64,000 bases of DNA from Microbispora triticiradicis (GTDB lineage: Bacteria; Actinomycetota; Actinomycetes; Streptosporangiales; Streptosporangiaceae). Location of the stretch: NCBI GenBank assembly GCA_003260025.2, contig QFZU02000057.1, positions 1 through 64,000 on the forward strand, in the 5' to 3' direction. Made by a program: the position numbers and the translations under genes. The notes under the pieces were generated by a model that saw only the letters and a program-made list of their open reading frames with translations, did no database searches and was not told where the DNA came from. Positions 7,926-13,931 of the stretch are shown here, one piece after another; the first letter of the stretch is position 1; each line of letters opens with the position of its first letter.

Positions 7926-9161
7926 TCAGCCGCGGACGGTCCGTCTCTGGCGGAGGGCGGCCTGTTTCCCGGGGGGTTCGAGCGGCAGCCGGGCCGCGAG
8001 GACGAAGCCGCCGTCGGGGGTCGGTCCCGCGGTGAGGCTGCCGCCCAGCAGGGTGACGCGCTCCCTGATGCCGGCGAGGCCGTAGCCTCCGCCGAGCAGC
8101 GGCGTCCTGGTCGCCGCCCGCCCGCCGGGCCCCGCACCGCCCGCCGGGCCGCCCTTGCCGCCCGCTGCGCCACCCCCTGTGCCGCCCACCGGGCGGCCCG
8201 CGGTGTTGACCACGGAGATGTCCACATGGCCCTGCTCGACCGCGCCGGCGATCCGGACCTCGGAGCCGGGGGCGTGCCTGCGCACGTTGGTCAGCCCTTC
8301 CTGGACGAGCCGGTAGCACACGTGCGTCACCTCCGGCGGCAGCGCCCCCGGGGGGACGTCGAGCCGGACGTCGACCCGCAGCCCGGCGGCCCTCGCGTCC
8401 TCGGCCAGACGGGCGATCGCCTCGGCCCCCTCCACCACCGGCACGTCCTCCCGGCGGAGCATGGTGAGCAGCTGCCGCAGCTCGCCGAGCGCCTCGACGC
8501 CCTTGTCCTCGATCCCCTCGGCGAGATCGGGGATGTCGGCGGGATCCACCGGATCCCGGATGAGACCGGCGTTGAGGACCATGCCGGTGACCGCGTGCGT
8601 CACCGTGTCGTGCAGCTCCCGGGCGATCCTGCGCCGCTCCTCCAGGACGGCCGACTCCTCGCGCTCACGGACCCCGGCCCTCAGCTCGCGGATCCTCCGC
8701 CGGTGGTCGTACACCCAGGTGCCGACCAGCGCGGGCAGGTAGACGAGCGTCACCGCGCGTACCACGCTCAGGTAGAAGATCCGGTCCGTGTAGGGGTTCT
8801 GGTAGTCGACCACGAGATACACCGCCATGAGCGCCAGCGCCACGTACGTCCACGAGCGCGCGCGGTGCTCCGCCGTCAGCGAGAAGACGGCGAGGACCAT
8901 CGGCACCGTCTCACCCACGAGGCAGGCGCAGAGCACGCCGGCGACGATCGCCGGCCAGGGGGTGTAACGCCGCAACAGCATCGTCGCGGCGGTGGCCGAC
9001 CCGACGGCGAGCTCCACCGGTTGCGGCACTCCGTCCCACAGCGAGAAGGAGTGGCCCATCACCGTCGGCGGGATCGTGAACGCGATGACGGCGGCGGCGA
9101 GCAACAGGTCGACCAGCACCGCGCCATGTGACGTGCGAATCTGCGCCAGATTTCGCCACAT
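7926..9161 (-). CDS. Sensor histidine kinase, NarL/DesK-like (orphan)
   Basis: A 411-aa kinase with four to five N-terminal membrane segments (residues 15-150), a coiled linker, a HisKA_3 box RRRIARELHDTVTHAV with phospho-accepting His near residue 184, and a HATPase_c domain ending in GGGYGLAGIRERV and GGSLTAGPTPDGGFVLAARLPL. A Gly/Ala-rich stretch of about 30 residues interrupts the ATP-lid region between VVNTAGRPVG and RTPLLGGGYGL. No response regulator lies next to it in the window, although such kinases usually have one adjacent. The signal sensed is unknown. Confidence 0.9.
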   Translation of the reverse strand: MWRNLAQIRTSHGAVLVDLLLAAAVIAFTIPPTVMGHSFSLWDGVPQPVELAVGSATAATMLLRRYTPWPAIVAGVLCACLVGETVPMVLAVFSLTAEHRARSWTYVALALMAVYLVVDYQNPYTDRIFYLSVVRAVTLVYLPALVGTWVYDHRRRIRELRAGVREREESAVLEERRRIARELHDTVTHAVTGMVLNAGLIRDPVDPADIPDLAEGIEDKGVEALGELRQLLTMLRREDVPVVEGAEAIARLAEDARAAGLRVDVRLDVPPGALPPEVTHVCYRLVQEGLTNVRRHAPGSEVRIAGAVEQGHVDISVVNTAGRPVGGTGGGAAGGKGGPAGGAGPGGRAATRTPLLGGGYGLAGIRERVTLLGGSLTAGPTPDGGFVLAARLPLEPPGKQAALRQRRTVRG

Positions 9162-9249
9162 ATACGATTCCTTGCCCGTTTACGCGGGCACCCACGCCCC
9201 CTGTCAGTAGATCTTCGCGCGGCCCGGCCGCGGCCTCCCCCGCCGCCGG

Positions 9250-10422
9250 TCAGGTCACGACGACCGGGTGGCGCACCACCGCGTCGAACGCGTACCCCAG
9301 GTGGTTGTACGCCGCCCGCTCCGGCTGCACGGCGCCCGTCTCGTCCACGGCCCGGGCCAGCAGCCGCGCCTCGCCCACGCCGGGCGGCGCCCAGCGGAAG
9401 GTCCACCTGACCCACCCGTGCGGGCTCCTGTCGCCGTGCAGGCGCGCGGACCGCCACGACACGCCCTCGTCGTCGCTGACGTCCACCCGGACCACGCGGC
9501 CGTTGCCCGACCACGACCGGCCGTGCAGCAGATGGCCGCGTCCCGCGCGGAGGCGGGCCGGCCAGGGGAGTTCGAAGGCGCTCTTCACCCCCGTCCGGGT
9601 CAGCGGGGGACCTCCCCCCGGCGGGTGGCCGGGGCCGTGCATGCGATAGAGGCGGCTGCTCCACGGCGACTCCAGCGGCTCGGCCGACACCTCGACGTCT
9701 CCCAGCCACTTGATCCAGGCGATCCCCGCCCACCCCGGCACGACCAGCCGCGCCGGGAAACCGTGGTCGGGCGGCAGCGGCCGCCCGTTCATCTCGTACG
9801 CCACGAGGACGTCCTCCAGCGCCTTGGTCACGGGAAGCGGGCGGCGTACCCGGCCGAGGTTCTCCCCGGCGTCGACGTAGTCGGGGTCGAGCCCGCGCGG
9901 CATCAGCGCCACCGCGTCGCCGGTCATCCCCGCCCTGCCGAGGAGCGCCGCGAGCGGCACGCCCCGCCAGCGCGCCACCCCCACCGCTCCCAGCCTCCAG
10001 GGGGTGCCGGTCACGTCCTGGCTCTGCTGCTCCCCGTACAGGCTCCGGCCGTTGCCCGCGCACTCGACGAACGCCGTCACCTCCTCCGCCGGCATGGCGA
10101 GCAGGTCGCGGTAGGTGAACGAGACCGGGCCACGGCGCAGCCCGCTCCCCCACAGGGTGAGCCGCCACGAGGCCGCGTCGATCAGTGGCGTCGACGTGTG
10201 GTTGCGGACGAAGAACAGCCGCTCGGGCGTCAGGTCGCCCTCGCCCCGCAGGGCCTCCCACCGTGTCTCGGCGTTGGTGCCGTGCACGGCGAACAGGCGG
10301 GCCGGCAGCGGCTTGCGGATGCCGGGCGCCGGGCGGCCCGTCCCCTGGTCGCCCGGCGCCCGGTCGCCCGGCGCCCGGTCGTCCGTCGTGGTCGTGGTCG
10401 TGGTCGTGAAGCGTGGATTCAC
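9250..10422 (-). CDS. Sulfite-oxidase-family molybdopterin enzyme
   Basis: A 390-aa protein starting at GTG 10422 with GGAGGT upstream. After a low-complexity start (eight Thr in a row) comes the molybdopterin domain: RLFFVRNHTSTPLID and FVECAGNGRSLYGEQ, whose Cys (near residue 120) is the expected molybdenum ligand of sulfite oxidases. The C-terminal third is the Mo-co dimerisation domain (GVSWRSARLHGDRSPHGWVRWTF and HLGYAFDAVVRHPV). No signal peptide, so it is probably cytoplasmic. It lies 37 nt downstream of the LanC-like gene, in the same operon. Sulfite released by the SsuD-type enzyme is a plausible substrate (inference). Confidence 0.85.
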   Translation of the reverse strand: MNPRFTTTTTTTTDDRAPGDRAPGDQGTGRPAPGIRKPLPARLFAVHGTNAETRWEALRGEGDLTPERLFFVRNHTSTPLIDAASWRLTLWGSGLRRGPVSFTYRDLLAMPAEEVTAFVECAGNGRSLYGEQQSQDVTGTPWRLGAVGVARWRGVPLAALLGRAGMTGDAVALMPRGLDPDYVDAGENLGRVRRPLPVTKALEDVLVAYEMNGRPLPPDHGFPARLVVPGWAGIAWIKWLGDVEVSAEPLESPWSSRLYRMHGPGHPPGGGPPLTRTGVKSAFELPWPARLRAGRGHLLHGRSWSGNGRVVRVDVSDDEGVSWRSARLHGDRSPHGWVRWTFRWAPPGVGEARLLARAVDETGAVQPERAAYNHLGYAFDAVVRHPVVVT

Positions 10423-10459
10423 ACGTCACCTCCGCGCTGTCGGCGCCTCGGACACTCCG

Positions 10460-11776
10460 CTAGCTCGCCGGCCTCCGCAGGGCGACGGCCGGCAGGGGGA
10501 TGGGCGGGAACGGGTTGTCGGGCAGCAGGATGACCCGGCGCGGCCGGTCCGCCTGCCCCGCCGCGTCGAGGTGCAGCAGCGCCGCCCCTATCCCCGCCGC
10601 CCCCGTCAGGTAGCCGGTGTCGGCCGACACCTCGCCTGGGCGCTGCCGCCGGTACGCCTGGTACCAGCGGTATCCCCGCTCGTCGTAGCCCGTAGCCCTG
10701 CCGATCAGGTGGTCGGCGAGCCTGCGGGCGAACTCCAGGTGCTCCTGCTCCCCCGTCGCCGCCCACAGGCCCACGTACAGCTCGATCAGCCCGGCGGTGC
10801 CGCAGCACTGGCAGGCGACGTTCCACAGGCCCGCCGTCTGGCGGAAGGGCGCGCCCGACTCCCTGACCCCCGCGGCGAGCCGCCTCACCCATTCGAGCTC
10901 GCCGCTGTCTCCGGTCACCCGGTAGAGCTCGTAGAACATGCGCGCGACTCCGGCGGACCCCGAGCAGTAGCCCAGGTAGTCGCCGACCACGGCGCCGTGT
11001 CCCGTCGCCACGCCCGCGGCCCTGACGACGCCCGCGCCGCGGTACGCCGCGTCGAGGAACGACCGGTCGCCCGTCGCGGCGTACAGGCGGGCGAGCAGGA
11101 AGGCCGTTCCGGCCGCGCCGGTCAGGAAGCCGGGCGCCGCCGCCTCGCCGGGAAGGACCGGGCACGTCGCGGTCTCCTCGCGGGGTCCCGCCAGCCGCGC
11201 GATCCGCCGGCCCGCCTCGACCGCCATCTCCTCGTAGGCGGGCACGCCGAGCGCGGTGGCGGCGCGCAGCAGCCCGAGGACGACGCCGCCGTCGCCCCGC
11301 AGGGTGGGATCCCCCGACCAGCCGATCCCGCCGCCGTCGAACGCGCGGGCGCTCCGCACGATCCGGTCGGCCACCGCGACCGCCGTGGCCTCGAACCGCT
11401 CCTCGCCGAGGGCCCAGCCGGCCTCGGCCAGCGCGAGGACGACGCCCGCCAGGCCGTGGTGCAGCGACATGTCCCCCTGCTCCGGACACGTCGCGGCGAG
11501 GTAGCGGGCGCCGGCGCGGGCGTCCTCCAGGTAGGCCTCGTGCCCGGTTCCGGCGGCGAGCTCCAGGAAGAACAGCACGATCCCGGCCGCCCCGGAGTGC
11601 AGGGACACCGGCCCGCCGGCCGTCGCCGGCCTGCCGTACGGGTCGGGGTTAGCCCGCCACCGCCTTCCGCGCTCGTCGTCCACGGCGGCCGCGCGGATCC
11701 ACCGTCCCGCCATGATGGCCGCCGTCAGCGGAGTCTCTGCCCGCTCACTCGACGAGCGGATCGGGTCCCTGCCCAT
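10460..11776 (-). CDS. Stand-alone LanC-like protein
   Basis: A 438-aa protein with the repeated G-x-x-G signature of the LanC double (alpha/alpha) barrel: SLHSGAAGI, SLHHGLAGV, FLTGAAGTAF, CSGSAGVARM, CCGTAGLIEL and YLTGAAGIGA. The zinc ligands of LanC cyclases are a Cys followed later by Cys-His-Gly. Here the first Cys is in CSGSAG (about residue 270) and the second motif reads C-C-G (about 323-324), the three-Cys variant known from ProcM-type enzymes. No dehydratase or Cys-rich precursor gene lies nearby, so ordinary lanthipeptide synthesis is unlikely. Start at ATG 11776 has a weak ribosome binding site; an internal ATG about 20 codons on is possible. Confidence 0.78.
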   Translation of the reverse strand: MGRDPIRSSSERAETPLTAAIMAGRWIRAAAVDDERGRRWRANPDPYGRPATAGGPVSLHSGAAGIVLFFLELAAGTGHEAYLEDARAGARYLAATCPEQGDMSLHHGLAGVVLALAEAGWALGEERFEATAVAVADRIVRSARAFDGGGIGWSGDPTLRGDGGVVLGLLRAATALGVPAYEEMAVEAGRRIARLAGPREETATCPVLPGEAAAPGFLTGAAGTAFLLARLYAATGDRSFLDAAYRGAGVVRAAGVATGHGAVVGDYLGYCSGSAGVARMFYELYRVTGDSGELEWVRRLAAGVRESGAPFRQTAGLWNVACQCCGTAGLIELYVGLWAATGEQEHLEFARRLADHLIGRATGYDERGYRWYQAYRRQRPGEVSADTGYLTGAAGIGAALLHLDAAGQADRPRRVILLPDNPFPPIPLPAVALRRPAS

Positions 11777-11788
11777 GGGGTTTACTAT

Positions 11789-11805
11789 CCCACAAACCCA
11801 GTAGG
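11789..11805. promoter_or_regulatory. Rrf2/IscR-like operator, site C (weaker)
   Basis: On the plus strand the site reads CCCACA-AACCC-AGTAGG, that is CCTACT-N5-TGTGGG on the minus strand. It begins 13 nt before the LanC-like start. One half is a perfect match to sites B and D; the other is degenerate. It suggests the LanC/sulfite oxidase pair has its own regulated start. Confidence 0.4.
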
Positions 11806-11833
11806 TAATACCAATTTTTCTTACCCGCCCGGG

Positions 11834-12055
11834 TCAGCGCCCGGAGCGCCACCGGAGCCACCGGGCTCCGGTCTCGCGCTCGCCCTCCTCGGGCGCGGCG
11901 TCGTCGTCGGGCAGGTCGTACCAGTGGGTGTCACCCGGATAGCGGTCAGGGAGCGCCTCCGCGGCGTTCCCCGGCCCGCCTCCCAGTCCGTCTCTCAGAC
12001 CGTCGCCCACCGCATCTCCCACCGCGTCCCCCAGGGCGCCGGCCGGGACCGTCAC
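11834..12055 (-). CDS. Small acidic protein coupled to the FMN reductase gene
   Basis: A 73-aa ORF starting at GTG 12055, overlapping the reductase stop as GTGA, with GGGGAAGG upstream. The first half repeats GDAVGDAVGDGLRDGL; the second half is charged, with LPDRYPGDTHWYDLPDDD and a Trp/Arg tail. No Cys is present, so it is not a lanthipeptide precursor for the LanC-like protein. I do not recognise the family. Coupling and position argue that it is real and belongs to the sulfur operon. Confidence 0.55.
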   Translation of the reverse strand: MTVPAGALGDAVGDAVGDGLRDGLGGGPGNAAEALPDRYPGDTHWYDLPDDDAAPEEGERETGARWLRWRSGR

Positions 12056-12600
12056 GCCGTGACCTTCCCCCGCACCGCCGGCGGCGCCTGCGCGGCCAGC
12101 TGTGCGGTCACCTGCGGCGCGACCCGGTCCGCCCATTCGCCGAGGACCCGGTCGAGGTCGGGGATCTCGGACTCCCGCAGCGCCAGGCCGGGGGTGGGCA
12201 CGAGCGCGCCCAGTTCGACCAGCACGGGACGCAGGTGCAGCTCGACGGCCAGCGAGTGACGGGCGTCGCCCATGACCAGCAGCGGCAGGGCCACCGTCCC
12301 GGTCAGCGCGCCGCCCGGGAGACGGTCGAGGAACGCCTTGAGCAGCCCGGTGTAGGTGGCCTTGTAGGTGGGGCTCGCCACCACGAGCACACTCGATCCC
12401 GCGACCAGTTCCAGCGCCACCTCCACGCTGGGCGAAGGGCCGGGGGTGAACAGGTGCGGCCCGAGCGCGGACAGGTCCACGACCTCGGGCGGCGCGCCGT
12501 ACCCGATCCGTGACCCCAGCGCCTCGGCCGCCGCCACCGCCGCGAGGCGCGTGCGGGAGCCACCGCGTGGATTGCCGACCAGTGCCACAAGAGAGCTCAT
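12052..12600 (-). CDS. NADPH-dependent FMN reductase (SsuE/MsuE-like)
   Basis: A 182-aa flavodoxin-fold reductase. LVALVGNPRGGSRT is the FMN phosphate-binding start, and SVLVVASPTYKATYTGLLKAFLDRLP is the SsuE-type signature. It supplies FMNH2 to a two-component monooxygenase, most simply the SsuD-type protein at 2309. Its ATG overlaps the stop of a 15-codon leader ORF (ATGA) and has only a weak ribosome binding site of its own, so translation is probably coupled to the leader. Confidence 0.88.
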   Translation of the reverse strand: MSSLVALVGNPRGGSRTRLAAVAAAEALGSRIGYGAPPEVVDLSALGPHLFTPGPSPSVEVALELVAGSSVLVVASPTYKATYTGLLKAFLDRLPGGALTGTVALPLLVMGDARHSLAVELHLRPVLVELGALVPTPGLALRESEIPDLDRVLGEWADRVAPQVTAQLAAQAPPAVRGKVTA

Positions 12601-12644
12601 GACGCCACCACGGGGGCGTCCGGACGGGAGTTGCCGTAGACCAT
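12597..12644 (-). CDS. 15-codon leader ORF before the FMN reductase
   Basis: ATG 12644 follows a strong site, CTGGAGGATCC, and encodes MVYGNSRPDAPVVAS. The TGA overlaps the reductase ATG. It contains no Cys or Met run, so it does not look like a simple cysteine attenuator; it may serve only to load ribosomes onto the reductase cistron. It is in the gap between the two reductase genes. Confidence 0.5.
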   Translation of the reverse strand: MVYGNSRPDAPVVAS

Positions 12645-12688
12645 GGATGATCCTCCAGAGGAAGAGGGGGCCGGGAGTCCCCGGGTGA

Positions 12689-13195
12689 TCACGAGTGCTC
12701 GACGAACCGGCCGAAGCGGCCCTGATGGTAGAGGAGAGGACGCCGTGGCCCGTGCAGGTCGGCCTGGGTGACCAGGCCGACGACGAGGATGTGGTCGCCC
12801 ATGCCGACCCGCTCGTACGGCAGGCAGATCAGGTGCGCGGAGACGTCCTCCAGCAACGGCGCCCCGAGCGGTCCGGAACGCCACCGGGTCGGTTCGGCGA
12901 ACCGGTCGGTGCCCTTGCGCGCGAACCGGGCGGCGAGATCGGCCTGGTCGCTGGTCAGCACGTTCACCGCGAAGTGGTCCGCCTCGCGCAGCGAGGGCCA
13001 GGTGGTGGACGCCTGATCCACGTAGAAGGAGACAAGTGGCGGGTCCAGGCTCACCGAGGAGAACGAGGTGGCGGTCAGGCCCACCGGAACCCCCCCGCTC
13101 TGCGCCGTGATCACTACGACGCCCGCCGCGTGCACCGCGAGCGCGCGCCTGAAGCCGTCGGCGTTCAGAGCGGGGCCGGGCAGAGTCTGCGTCAT
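12689..13195 (-). CDS. Flavin reductase family protein
   Basis: A 168-aa protein of the flavin reductase/HpaC fold. The start at ATG 13195 has GGAGGTCCC directly upstream; an in-frame GTG seven codons earlier is less likely. Motifs include FRRALAVHAAGVVVITA, GLTATSFSSVSLDPPLVSFYVD and FAVNVLTSDQ, which form the FMN pocket, and HQGRFGRF at the end. It uses NAD(P)H to reduce free flavin for a monooxygenase. It is the first gene of the minus-strand sulfur operon and has operator-like site D 68 nt upstream. Confidence 0.9.
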   Translation of the reverse strand: MTQTLPGPALNADGFRRALAVHAAGVVVITAQSGGVPVGLTATSFSSVSLDPPLVSFYVDQASTTWPSLREADHFAVNVLTSDQADLAARFARKGTDRFAEPTRWRSGPLGAPLLEDVSAHLICLPYERVGMGDHILVVGLVTQADLHGPRRPLLYHQGRFGRFVEHS

Positions 13196-13262
13196 GGGAC
13201 CTCCATGCGTGTTCACCGCTGCCGGGAACCCCCCGTCGCGTGGGCGGAGCAGCGTTACATTC

Positions 13263-13279
13263 CCTACTAAATTAGTCTG
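13263..13279. promoter_or_regulatory. Rrf2/IscR-like operator, site D
   Basis: CCTACT-AAATT-AGTCTG, preceded by CATT and followed by TTTA, is close to site A before the ssuD-type gene. It lies upstream of the flavin reductase operon. The two enzymes of a two-component monooxygenase thus carry near-identical sites. Confidence 0.55.
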
Positions 13280-13409
13280 TTTACCCGGTTTTGGGAAGTG
13301 CCGTCATGCCTTGGCAGGCAGGCCGGACAGCCGACCGGCGCCGGACCACGCGAGTACGCGTGGCCCGGCGCCGGTGGCGGGGAGACAGGGAGGCGGGAGA
13401 TCCGGGAGG

Positions 13410-13850
13410 TCAGGAGTCGCGCCGGCCGGGGGCGCTGATCGGGTTGACGCTCCATCCGCCGACGTCGTCGACCCGGATCCGCCAGGTCGCTCCCGGGCCC
13501 TGCGGCAGATGGTCTCCGGTCACCGTGAAGGCGTCGATGAGGTGCAGGTAGGCCGGGAGTTCCGGCTCCGGGGCGCTCCCGCCGGCGAGCACGGCGGCGG
13601 CGTGGCGCTCGCGGCGCTCCCTCGCCTGCTCGGCGACGGGCGTGAAGAAGTCCTCCAGTCCCTCCCCCTCGCCGTTCCCGGCGCGCGATCGGCGGATCTG
13701 CGCGACGACCGTGGCGGCGTACTCCTCGGCGGAGACGAGGATGCCGGTGATGACCGCGCCGTTCACGGCGAGGGTGACGCTCATCTGTCCCCTGGCCGTG
13801 TCGACGGCGAAGACCAGGGCCTGCAGGACGGGATCTGCTGCGACGTTCAT
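13410..13850 (-). CDS. GvpU-like gas vesicle accessory protein
   Basis: A 146-aa protein if translation starts at ATG 13850; an upstream ATG at 13883 lies inside a terminator-like hairpin and is less likely. The core VLQALVFAVDTARGQMSVTLAVNGAVITGILVSAEEY matches the pattern of GvpU, where a strand pair repeats 'xxITLxVxGxxITGxLISxxxY'. The C-terminal part DLPQGPGATWRIRVDDVGGW resembles the bound-beta end of the family. No gvpA, gvpF or other gas vesicle gene is in the window, so it is either isolated or has another role. No clear ribosome binding site is visible. Confidence 0.55.
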   Translation of the reverse strand: MNVAADPVLQALVFAVDTARGQMSVTLAVNGAVITGILVSAEEYAATVVAQIRRSRAGNGEGEGLEDFFTPVAEQARERRERHAAAVLAGGSAPEPELPAYLHLIDAFTVTGDHLPQGPGATWRIRVDDVGGWSVNPISAPGRRDS

Positions 13851-13865
13851 GGAACGCAGATTGCC

Positions 13866-13899
13866 CCCGGGACGACGGGACATGCCTCGTCGTCCCGGG
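13866..13899 (-). terminator. Terminator-like hairpin after catalase
   Basis: CCCGGGACGACG (13866-13877) and CGTCGTCCCGGG (13888-13899) form a 12-bp perfect stem with a 10-nt loop, 33 nt past the catalase stop. No U-tract is visible. It separates catalase from the GvpU-like gene. Confidence 0.5.
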
Positions 13900-13931
13900 T
13901 GTCCGCGGGCGGACGCGCCGTGGGCGCGGCG

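Noticed and set aside
11834-12055. Small protein as a lanthipeptide precursor for the LanC-like protein
   Set aside because: It has no Cys and no leader/core pattern.
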